NCBI GenBank assembly: GCA_003222555.1
Contig: QHWL01000020.1
Location: 10,862-24,363 of the forward strand
From: Acidobacteriota bacterium
GTDB lineage: Bacteria > Acidobacteriota > Vicinamibacteria > Vicinamibacterales > CAVVIG01
DNA length: 13,502 nucleotides
Direction of reading: 5' to 3'
The notes beneath the pieces are model-generated. The model made no database searches, was not told where the DNA came from, and saw only the letters and a list, made by a program, of their open reading frames with translations. Below are positions 1-5,735 of this stretch, piece after piece (positions within the stretch are counted from its first letter, which is position 1; the number at the start of each line of letters is the position of its first letter). The position numbers were made by a program, and so were the translations under genes.

Positions 1-14
1 AACTTTTACCTTCC

Positions 15-1832
15 CTAGTTCACCGAGACAGTCTCAGGCTTCTTCTTGCCGCCGAGCCCGATAATCGAGAGCGTCGGCTGCTCCTTCAGCACATGCTGGC
101 GGTAGAGCTTGGCCATCTCTTCGTGATACTTCGGGTCATCGTTCACCGGGTTCACCGGGTTCACCGGGTTCGCTGCAGGGGGTGCCTGGTCTTTGTCTTT
201 GTGTTGACGTGCCTTGAGCTTTTCTTCGCGGGCATTCTTCGCGATGCCCAGATCGTCGAGGTCGGTCTGCGCGCCCGCGCGAACGGCTGCTTCGTTCAGC
301 TTGAGTGAGTGCGCCGCCGACGCCAGCGGTACGGCCTTGCCGCCGGCGAAGATCTCGTGGCGGCCGTGCTCGTCGTACCACTTGGTGAGCGTCGCCGTCA
401 TGTGCATCTTCTCGATGATATTGCGCCAGCCGATACCGGTGTTGTACGCGCAGAAGGAGATCTCGCCCTGCTGCGTGGCATAGGGGATGATGCACATCTC
501 GGTGCGACGGAAGTCGTAGTTGAACAGATCCTGGAACCACATGCCCGCGATGAAGAGGAAGTTCCAGCGGTCCGCGCGCCGCTTCTCGATGTCCTGGGCC
601 GTGCGGCTGCCTTCGACCTTCCCGTAGCCTCCCGACTGCGCCTTCTTCGTCGCGCCGAACGTCTTGTCGAACTTTTTCAGGAGGTCGATCAGCTTGAAGT
701 GCGTCGGCGCCTTGAACGGGTCGTAATTGCGCATGACGGCGAGGGTCATGCCCAGGACCGACAGCCCCTTGCCGCGGCCCGCGTCGTTCACCTGGGCGAC
801 GTCCCGGGCGAGCTGCTCGGCGTGGAGGAACGCCGTCACCGGGACGGCTTCCTTGGTTTCCTTGTCGATCATGACTGCCATGCCGACGCCGCAGTTCGGG
901 TGGCAGCCACAAGTAAGCTGGCCCCACGGCGCGTCCGGGCCGTGGACCACATCAGCCCAGTCGGTGAAGGTGCCCATGAACGAGATCGGGAACCAGTCGC
1001 GGATCGGCTCGCCGAGGCCGGTCTGATTCTTCACGTCGTGCGCCAGATGGGACAAGGTATAGCGTTGCGCGTGCCGGCGCTCGTCGGTGATTTCCTCGTC
1101 ACGCCCGGTGAAGCTCACCGGCTGGAACGAGAGGAAGTTGATCTTCTTCGGATTGTCGAGGGCGAACTCGATGATGCGGCCGACCTGCTCGTTGTTGACG
1201 CCGTTGACGATCGTGACGACCGGCACGATGTCGACGCCCGCGCTGTGCAGGTTCTCGATCGCGCGCAGCTTCACATCGAACAGGTTGCCGACGCGACGAT
1301 GGGCGTTCGCCGCGTTGCCGATGCCGTCAAACTGTAAATAGGCGTAGCGCAACCCGGCCTCGGCCGCCGCCTTTGCGAACTCCGGGTTCTTGGCGAACTC
1401 GATGCCGTTGGTGGCCGCCTGCACGCTGTTGTAGCCGACCGTGCGCGCGTACCGTACCGCGTCGAGGAAATGCGGCGAGATTGTCGGTTCGCCGCCCGAG
1501 AACTGCACCGACATCTGCCGCTTCGGCTTGATGCTGATCGCGTTGTCCAGCACCGTCTTGATGTCGTCCCACGTCAGTTCGTGGACGAAGCCGACCTGGT
1601 TCGCGTCCATGAAGCACGGGTCGCACATCATGTTGCAGCGGTTCGTCAGATCGACCGTCAGGACGGAGCCGCGACCGTGCTTGATCGTGCTGCTGCCGTG
1701 GTTGTGCAGCCTCTCGTCGTTGTGCGCGCGGATGTCGCGGCCGGGGAACACCTCTTCGAGATGTTTGAAGAACGCCGTATCCATCGCCATCACATCCTCG
1801 AAGTGGCCGTGGATGGGGCAGTCCTTCACCAT
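15..1832 (-). CDS. Tes-like radical SAM protein, main body (frameshifted N-terminus lies upstream)
   Basis: The 605-residue frame carries the radical SAM 4Fe-4S motif CNMMCDPC (C66, C70, C73) and the SAM-binding GGEP at 113-116. Further cysteines sit in TCGCHPNCG (C308, C310, C314) and at C447 and C461 (the segments EMCIIPYAT and ISFCAYN). CPIHGHFEDV at the N-terminus, this cysteine pattern and a C-terminal MAKLYRQHVLKE segment match the tetraether lipid synthase family (Tes/GDGT-MAS, e.g. MJ0619 and MA_1486), which joins lipid tails by carbon-carbon bond formation using several Fe-S clusters. I infer a membrane-lipid or other unactivated-carbon coupling role; the substrate cannot be read from sequence. 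The nominal ATG at 1832 is internal: the family needs the upstream CPKC segment, found in another frame at 1832-2146. A low-complexity stretch (about residues 545-570) contains an NPV repeat. Family membership is good; lipid synthase function is tentative. Confidence 0.85.
   Translation of the reverse strand: MVKDCPIHGHFEDVMAMDTAFFKHLEEVFPGRDIRAHNDERLHNHGSSTIKHGRGSVLTVDLTNRCNMMCDPCFMDANQVGFVHELTWDDIKTVLDNAISIKPKRQMSVQFSGGEPTISPHFLDAVRYARTVGYNSVQAATNGIEFAKNPEFAKAAAEAGLRYAYLQFDGIGNAANAHRRVGNLFDVKLRAIENLHSAGVDIVPVVTIVNGVNNEQVGRIIEFALDNPKKINFLSFQPVSFTGRDEEITDERRHAQRYTLSHLAHDVKNQTGLGEPIRDWFPISFMGTFTDWADVVHGPDAPWGQLTCGCHPNCGVGMAVMIDKETKEAVPVTAFLHAEQLARDVAQVNDAGRGKGLSVLGMTLAVMRNYDPFKAPTHFKLIDLLKKFDKTFGATKKAQSGGYGKVEGSRTAQDIEKRRADRWNFLFIAGMWFQDLFNYDFRRTEMCIIPYATQQGEISFCAYNTGIGWRNIIEKMHMTATLTKWYDEHGRHEIFAGGKAVPLASAAHSLKLNEAAVRAGAQTDLDDLGIAKNAREEKLKARQHKDKDQAPPAANPVNPVNPVNDDPKYHEEMAKLYRQHVLKEQPTLSIIGLGGKKKPETVSVN
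141..171. repeat. 9-bp tandem repeat inside the radical SAM gene
   Basis: The unit gttcaccgg occurs three times head to tail (141-149, 150-158, 159-167) and begins a fourth copy. On the coding strand it gives a repeated Asn-Pro-Val tract in a Lys/Gln/Ala-rich linker before the conserved C-terminal segment. The 9-bp period keeps the frame, so copy number can vary without breaking the gene. Confidence 0.85.
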
Positions 1833-2146
1833 CAGAATCTTGCCGTCGCGCTCGAGGACGCCTTGATCTCGCCGACTTTTTCACTCAGCAAGACGTTGAC
1901 GTCTTTTTTCCCGTCCACAATCGCCTGCCGCGCCTCGCGTGTGCACTTGGGGCAGAGCGAATCGGTCTCGCGCGGCCAGCCGAGCGGCGGCTTGGTCTTC
2001 TGATAGGACTTGAGCAGCGGCTTGTCGGACCATTTCGGCGTGAACGCCGGGCTCTGCTTGATTTTGTTCAATCCATTGAACACCACCCAGGCTCCGTTGG
2101 CGGCTACCGCGAGCCCCTTCTCGAAGTATTTGATGGGCGCGTGCAT
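1832..2146 (-). CDS. N-terminal fragment of the Tes-like radical SAM protein (frame-shifted)
   Basis: This 104-residue frame starts at an ATG preceded by AAGGAG with 8-nt spacing. It holds a bacterial-type extension, then SLCPKCTREARQ (C65, C68) and DVNVLLSEKVGEIKA. It then runs out of frame as SSSATARF and stops. If one nucleotide is added near 1860, the reading continues as VLERDGKILMVKDCPIHG, joining directly to the main body. In Tes proteins this CPxC region followed by a CPxHG motif contributes a rubredoxin-like iron site, so the two frames are one gene of roughly 711 residues. The break may be a real mutation or a sequencing/assembly error. A longer in-frame start at 2212 exists but lacks the ribosome binding site. 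Confidence 0.75.
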   Translation of the reverse strand: MHAPIKYFEKGLAVAANGAWVVFNGLNKIKQSPAFTPKWSDKPLLKSYQKTKPPLGWPRETDSLCPKCTREARQAIVDGKKDVNVLLSEKVGEIKASSSATARF

Positions 2147-2154
2147 GCGTGTGT

Positions 2155-2160
2155 CTCCTT
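2155..2160 (-). promoter_or_regulatory. Ribosome binding site of the Tes-like gene
   Basis: AAGGAG on the minus strand lies 8 nt before the ATG at 2146. It decides the start in favour of MHAPIKYFEK over the longer frame beginning at 2212. It is the clearest Shine-Dalgarno in the window. Confidence 0.7.
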
Positions 2161-2252
2161 GGGAGAGCCAGAAAAGGGGTACGGCCCTTTCCGCCTCCTC
2201 GAAAGCGGACAAGAGTGTAACTCGCGCTAAATCATAGAGGAGAAAGAGCTTG

Positions 2253-2366
2253 ATGTATCAGACTTTCAGCGAAGGGGCCAAGAGCAGGCCCCAATGGGCG
2301 CATGCCGCGCTGGACGGGCAGGTGGCGAGGTTGGTCAGGTTCGCCGCAGGGCTGAAGAGCCTGTGA
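2253..2366 (+). CDS. Possible small protein, 37 aa, unknown
   Basis: An ATG is preceded by GAGGAG about 10 nt upstream, on a segment not explained by the flanking repeat. The peptide begins MYQTFSEGAK and ends RFAAGLKSL. Its second half could form an amphipathic helix (HAALDGQVARLVRFAAG). I do not recognise it. It may be a chance ORF or the remnant of a decayed gene; the good ribosome binding site is the main support. Confidence 0.2.
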   Translation: MYQTFSEGAKSRPQWAHAALDGQVARLVRFAAGLKSL

Positions 2367-2377
2367 ACCACATAGTT

Positions 2378-2468
2378 CAACGCAGCGACCACGGAGGCCG
2401 CAAAGAAGAACTGCACAAGATTTCTCGGCGTGCTCTGCGAGCTCTTCGTTCACACGTCTGCTTTTTTC
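2378..2468. repeat. Dispersed repeat, family A, copy 1
   Basis: The segment is related to 9213-9301. The two share ATTTCTCGGCGTGCTCTGC exactly, plus a further 19 nt with four mismatches, and a looser purine-rich half to the left. Read on the minus strand, both copies give a NEELAEHAEK / NADLAEHAEK-like string, the kind of spurious peptide seen from intergenic repeats in several GC-rich phyla. No transposase is nearby. Confidence 0.75.
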
Positions 2469-2508
2469 AACGCAGTCGCGACGCGCGAGCGAGCCGGGGA
2501 CCTCGCAG

Positions 2509-2514
2509 TATCAT
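2509..2514 (+). promoter_or_regulatory. Candidate -10 element of a leaderless ypdA transcript
   Basis: TATCAT ends 6 nt before the ATG at 2521, with no Shine-Dalgarno and no convincing -35. Transcription starting about 7 nt downstream would begin at or next to the start codon. This is inference; the same layout recurs at other starts in the window. Confidence 0.35.
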
Positions 2515-2520
2515 TTCCCG

Positions 2521-3591
2521 ATGCCGGTTCGCGACCTCATCATCGTCGGCGCCGGGCCTTCAGGCTTATCGGCCGCCATCGCGTCCAAGCAACGAGGCCT
2601 CGACTATCAGGTGATCGAGCAGGGTGCGCTCGTCAACTCCATCTACCACTTCCCGCCGCAGATGGTGTTCTTCACCACGCCGGAACTGCTGGAGATCGGC
2701 GGTCTTCCGTTCGTCTCGCCCTACGAAAAGCCGACCCGGGCCGAGGCGCTGCGGTACTACCGCAAGGTCGTCGATGCCTACGACCTGCAGATCACATTCG
2801 ACGAAACAGTGCTATCAGTGGCTCTGGAGCCCGAAGAGCCTCGCGATTGGCAAGACAAGGTGCTCTTTGCCGTCGAAACGCGATCGACGCGCGGAGTCCG
2901 CCGCGTCCGCCACGCCCGAAACGTCGTCCTGGCGGTCGGCTATTACGATCATCCGAACCTGCTGGGTGTGCCCGGTGAGGATCTGCCGCACGTGCATCAC
3001 TATTACGGGGAGTCCCATCCCTATTACCGACAGCGGGTCGTCGTGGTTGGGGGCGGCAACTCGGCGGCCGAGTCGGCGCTGGAACTGCATCGGGCCGGCG
3101 CGCACGTGACGCTCGTGCATCGCTGGTCCGAGCTGAAATCGACGATCAAATACTGGGTGAAGCCGGACATCGAGAACCGAATCAAAGAGGGATCCATTGC
3201 GGCGCGCTTCAACACGTGCGTCACCGAAATCCGGCCGACCTCAATCATTGTCACCCGAGGCCGAGAGTCTACGCTCGAGGCCGAGGGCGAGCGAAGCGCT
3301 GCCAGCGCGCGGGGGTGGGGCCCCGCGCGAAGTCAAGAAGACGAACTGCCCGCCGACACCGTGTTCCTGTTGACGGGCTATCACCCGGACTACGATCTGC
3401 TGACGCGGGCGGGCGTGTCGCTCAACGATCGCGGCGTGCCCGCTTACGATGCGGACACTTTCGAGACCAATGTCGGCGGGCTCTTCGTCGCCGGCGGCGT
3501 CATCAGTGGCAAGGACACCGCTCCAATCTTCATCGAGAACGGCCGCTTCCACGGCGAAAAGATTGTTGAAGTGATCAGTGCGCGACGGTAG
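2521..3591 (+). CDS. ypdA: YpdA-like FAD/NAD(P)-dependent oxidoreductase (putative bacillithiol disulfide reductase family)
   Basis: The 356-residue cytosolic flavoprotein has an N-terminal FAD Rossmann motif (IIVGAGPSGLSAA, 7-19), the YpdA signature VNSIYHFPPQ (38-47) followed by FFTTPELLEIG, a second dinucleotide motif GGGNSAAES (177-185) with VHRW (199-202) for NADPH, and the C-terminal FIENGRFHGEKI (338-349). YpdA (Bdr) enzymes of Firmicutes reduce oxidised bacillithiol with NADPH. Position 14, the conserved cysteine of Staphylococcus aureus YpdA (GGGPCG), is Ser here, so the thiol-disulfide activity is uncertain. Residues about 246-274 look like an in-frame repeat insertion; without them the length would be about 326, usual for the family. 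The 3' end overlaps the convergent LON-N gene by 17 bp. No ribosome binding site is seen; the start may be leaderless. Confidence 0.88.
   Translation: MPVRDLIIVGAGPSGLSAAIASKQRGLDYQVIEQGALVNSIYHFPPQMVFFTTPELLEIGGLPFVSPYEKPTRAEALRYYRKVVDAYDLQITFDETVLSVALEPEEPRDWQDKVLFAVETRSTRGVRRVRHARNVVLAVGYYDHPNLLGVPGEDLPHVHHYYGESHPYYRQRVVVVGGGNSAAESALELHRAGAHVTLVHRWSELKSTIKYWVKPDIENRIKEGSIAARFNTCVTEIRPTSIIVTRGRESTLEAEGERSAASARGWGPARSQEDELPADTVFLLTGYHPDYDLLTRAGVSLNDRGVPAYDADTFETNVGGLFVAGGVISGKDTAPIFIENGRFHGEKIVEVISARR
3306..3329. repeat. Palindromic repeat, family B, inside ypdA
   Basis: The segment has 9-bp perfect arms (cgcgcgggg / ccccgcgcg) around a 6-nt loop. The 19-nt core at 3309-3327 recurs exactly, inverted, at 10055-10073. 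It encodes ARGWGPAR within a stretch of about 29 residues that appears extra for the family (roughly 3256-3342), and it keeps the frame. Confidence 0.8.
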
Positions 3592-4306
3592 AGACGCCGG
3601 GGGTGCGCGCGATCAGAATCTTCATTTCGAGCAGCTCGACGAGCGATTCGGCCCGCGCCCGAAGGTTCTGCTGCTCGAGCAGGGCCTGTTTCTCGAGTGG
3701 TTCGAAATCCAGGTACTGCGCGAGCGCGTTGACGAGATCCTCGTCCGGCATCGCTGACGGGATCTTCAGATCGGCGGGTTGAGGGTGCCGGCCGCCGCCC
3801 CTCGGCTGGCTGGGGCCGCTCTGAGCGTGTCGACCCTCGACTGGCTCCGGCCGTCCCAAGCGTGTCGAAGGGCGAAGGTCGCGCTCGATGGCCGGCGCCA
3901 GCAGCCCCTCCAGCTTCGAGCGTTGAAGCCTGATGACGGCACGATCTTCCGCCACGGGCTCGCCTTCAGCGAGCGGCTCGACCGCGGCGCGCCGATAGCT
4001 GCGGCGGTAATCCTCTTCGAGGATGCGAAACCGATCGGTGCCACGAAGCACGATGTTGTACCGGCCGTCGGCGAGCTGCTCGACGTGCGTCATCACGCCG
4101 CTGCACCCGATCGGGTACACCGGCGGCTGCCGTTCGTAATCGGGTTCCCAGCCAGGCCGCAGCAAGACCATCCCGATCAGCCGATCGTTGGCGACCGCAT
4201 CGGCCACCATCTCACGATAACGCGGCTCGAAAATGTGCAGCGGCAGGAAGACGTTTGGAAACAAGACGACGTTTGGCAGCGGAAAGATTGGGAGAAGTGA
4301 ATCCAT
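3575..4306 (-). CDS. Stand-alone LON N-terminal (substrate-binding) domain protein
   Basis: The 243-residue protein opens with LLPIFPLPNVVLFPN and LPLHIFEPRYREMV, the hallmark start of the LON N-terminal domain (PUA-like fold), and lacks the AAA+ and protease domains of Lon. An Asp-Gly-Arg-Tyr-Asn segment and GTDRFRI (89-95) also fit; the C-terminal third is helical (MPDEDLVNALAQYLDFEP onward). Such proteins are thought to bind unfolded or specific client proteins; the actual client is unknown. Residues about 143-178 appear to be an in-frame repeat insertion. It is the last gene of the MoxR-VWA operon, 9 bp after the VWA stop, so co-translation is likely and a role with that chaperone pair is inferred. 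Its 3' end overlaps the convergent ypdA. Confidence 0.85.
   Translation of the reverse strand: MDSLLPIFPLPNVVLFPNVFLPLHIFEPRYREMVADAVANDRLIGMVLLRPGWEPDYERQPPVYPIGCSGVMTHVEQLADGRYNIVLRGTDRFRILEEDYRRSYRRAAVEPLAEGEPVAEDRAVIRLQRSKLEGLLAPAIERDLRPSTRLGRPEPVEGRHAQSGPSQPRGGGRHPQPADLKIPSAMPDEDLVNALAQYLDFEPLEKQALLEQQNLRARAESLVELLEMKILIARTPGVSTVAH
3773..3879. repeat. Dispersed repeat, family C, inserted in the LON-N gene
   Basis: On the coding strand it reads RPSTRLGRPEPVEGR, a translated string typical of a dispersed element found in many GC-rich bacterial genomes. Two copies of agcgtgtcga lie in it (3824-3833, 3859-3868). It separates the LON-N core from its helical tail without breaking the frame. 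Boundaries are approximate, set by where family-like sequence resumes (KIPSAMPDEDL). Confidence 0.65.
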
Positions 4307-4315
4307 GTGAGGTTG

Positions 4316-5656
4316 TTAATGAATCGTCTTGGTCTTCTTGTCCATGTAATCCATGAGCACGTACTGGCCCAGCGTGTAGGGCGTCGTGAAGTACGCCTTC
4401 CCCTTACAGATGTCGGCGACTCGGCGGACGAAGCTCACCAGATCGTAATCGCGCGCGAGCATGAAGGTGTTGATCATGATGCCGCTTTTCCGGCACGCAG
4501 CTGCCTCCGCGCAGGTTTCGGCCACGATGAACGGGTCGAGGCCGAACGCGTTCTTGTAAATGCGTCCGTCGGGCTGCGTGAGCGCCGACGGCTTGCCGTC
4601 GGTGATCATGATGATCTGCCGCATGTCCTTGCTCTGACGATCGAGAATGCGCCGCGACAGGCGCAGCCCTTCGCGCGTATTCGTGTAGTAGGGACCGACC
4701 CGCACGCGTCCGAGCTCGGCGAGCGGAATCTCTTCGGCGGAATCGTGGAACAGCACGACCTTCAGCGCATCGCCGGGGTACTGGGTCTTGATGAGCTGCG
4801 CGAGCGCGAGCGCGACGCGTTTGGCGGGTGTGAACCGATCCTCGCCGTACAAGATCATACTGTGGCTGCAATCGAGCATCAGAACGGTCGCACACGAGCT
4901 CTGATATTCCCCCTGGACGACCATGAGATCTTGATAGCTGACGTTGATGCGGGGACGGGGGGAGTCGGGAGTCGTTTTCAGTTTCTGAGCACCATCCAGA
5001 ACCGAGTGTGCAGAAACTGAAAACGGCTCCCGACCCCATTTCTCCTCGTGCTCGCGCTGAACCGCGTTGAGCAGCGTCGCCGCTGCGTCCAGATTCAGCG
5101 TATCGCCGAACTCGTAGGGTTTCGGCGCGCCCGTCGTCTCGACGCCCGTGGCCTGCTCGCGCGTATCGTGCCGGCCGAAGCTGCTCTTGCCGAGCGATCC
5201 GAGCAGATCGCGGAGCGCGCGGTAGCCGAGAAAGTCGAGCGTCTTGTCGGTGACCTCGAAGGTGACGGGCGGCTGATCGGGACCTGAGCGTCCGCCGCGG
5301 CCACGCCGCTCGCGCTCGGCTTGGAGATCGGGTGGCGTTGTGATGTAGCCTTGCTCGCCCATCCGCTCGATGATTTGCTGAATCAGTTCTTCCAGCGTCG
5401 ACCGCGCGTCGGCCTGATCGGCGTCGGCCGGATCGCCGAGCAGCCGTTCGATCGTTTCGTCGGGCAGCACCCCTCCGTTGAACAGCGCGTCGAGGATCGC
5501 GTCGTGCAGCGCCTGCATGGTCCGTTCCTCGTCGTCCATCGCGTACGGATTGCCGAAGCCGCTGGCGAGCAGCAGGTCTGAGAGCTTCGCGACCAGATCT
5601 TCGAGATCGAGCTCGTCGAGGAGGTCGCCCGTGTACTTGGTGTAGCGATACTTCAT
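4316..5656 (-). CDS. VWA-domain protein, partner of the MoxR-like ATPase
   Basis: From the ATG at 5656 ([20 protein letters not shown]) the protein is 446 residues. A longer in-frame reading to 5983 runs through the upstream repeat and the moxR coding region, so it is rejected. The von Willebrand A domain (about 252-440) has an intact MIDAS: DCSHS (D262, S264, S266), Thr in YYTNT (325/327) and ITDGK (D353), so it should bind a divalent metal. The N-terminal half is helical and acidic with a Gly/Arg linker. MoxR ATPases and VWA proteins usually act together in folding or metal insertion of client complexes; the client here is unknown. Residues 208-231 are encoded by an inserted palindrome. It sits between moxR (79-bp gap) and the LON-N gene (9-bp gap). 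Confidence 0.85.
   Translation of the reverse strand: MKYRYTKYTGDLLDELDLEDLVAKLSDLLLASGFGNPYAMDDEERTMQALHDAILDALFNGGVLPDETIERLLGDPADADQADARSTLEELIQQIIERMGEQGYITTPPDLQAERERRGRGGRSGPDQPPVTFEVTDKTLDFLGYRALRDLLGSLGKSSFGRHDTREQATGVETTGAPKPYEFGDTLNLDAAATLLNAVQREHEEKWGREPFSVSAHSVLDGAQKLKTTPDSPRPRINVSYQDLMVVQGEYQSSCATVLMLDCSHSMILYGEDRFTPAKRVALALAQLIKTQYPGDALKVVLFHDSAEEIPLAELGRVRVGPYYTNTREGLRLSRRILDRQSKDMRQIIMITDGKPSALTQPDGRIYKNAFGLDPFIVAETCAEAAACRKSGIMINTFMLARDYDLVSFVRRVADICKGKAYFTTPYTLGQYVLMDYMDKKTKTIH
4964..5034. repeat. Long inverted repeat inside the VWA gene
   Basis: Arms of 24 nt (4964-4987 and 5011-5034) match with a single mismatch around a 23-nt loop. Each arm contains cgttttcagtttctg or its complement. 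The mRNA would form a strong hairpin in the coding region, just upstream of the VWA domain. It looks like a REP/MITE-type palindrome inserted in frame; no RayT-like transposase is present. Confidence 0.9.
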
Positions 5657-5670
5657 CACGCAATCAGGTG

Positions 5671-5735
5671 AACCAAAGGACCAAGGACGCCAAGGACCAA
5701 GGACGGACCAAGGCCCAAGGCCGAAGGACCAAGGA
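5671..5735. repeat. Tandem/degenerate ggaccaagg repeat between moxR and the VWA gene
   Basis: About 65 bp is built from variants of ggaccaagg and gcccaagg. It fills most of the 79-bp space between the moxR stop (5736) and the VWA start (5656). It holds no gene and no U-rich terminator, so the two genes are probably still co-transcribed. Confidence 0.8.

Larger units (their letters stand above)
2147..2520. other. Divergent intergenic region
   Basis: This 374-bp gap lies between the Tes-like gene (minus) and the YpdA-like gene (plus). It holds the AAGGAG site, a possible minus-strand -10 (TATGAT, 2236-2231), a possible 37-aa plus-strand ORF, one copy of a dispersed repeat (about 2378-2468), and a TATCAT hexamer just before the oxidoreductase. 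A 73-residue minus-strand frame (2232-2453) is largely a translation of the repeat and is not called as a gene. Confidence 0.6.

Noticed and set aside
141..171. CRISPR-like array
   Set aside because: The units are contiguous 9-mers with no spacers; the ggaccaagg array at 5671-5735 likewise has no spacer structure.
309..1337. 342-residue plus-strand open frame
   Set aside because: It is antisense to the radical SAM gene, whose motifs are unambiguous; the translation has no recognisable domain.
2232..2453. 73-residue minus-strand hypothetical protein
   Set aside because: It is largely the translation of dispersed repeat A.
3575..3591. Convergent overlap of ypdA and the LON-N gene as a regulatory antisense site
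   Set aside because: A 17-bp 3' overlap is common in dense genomes and nothing else marks the site.
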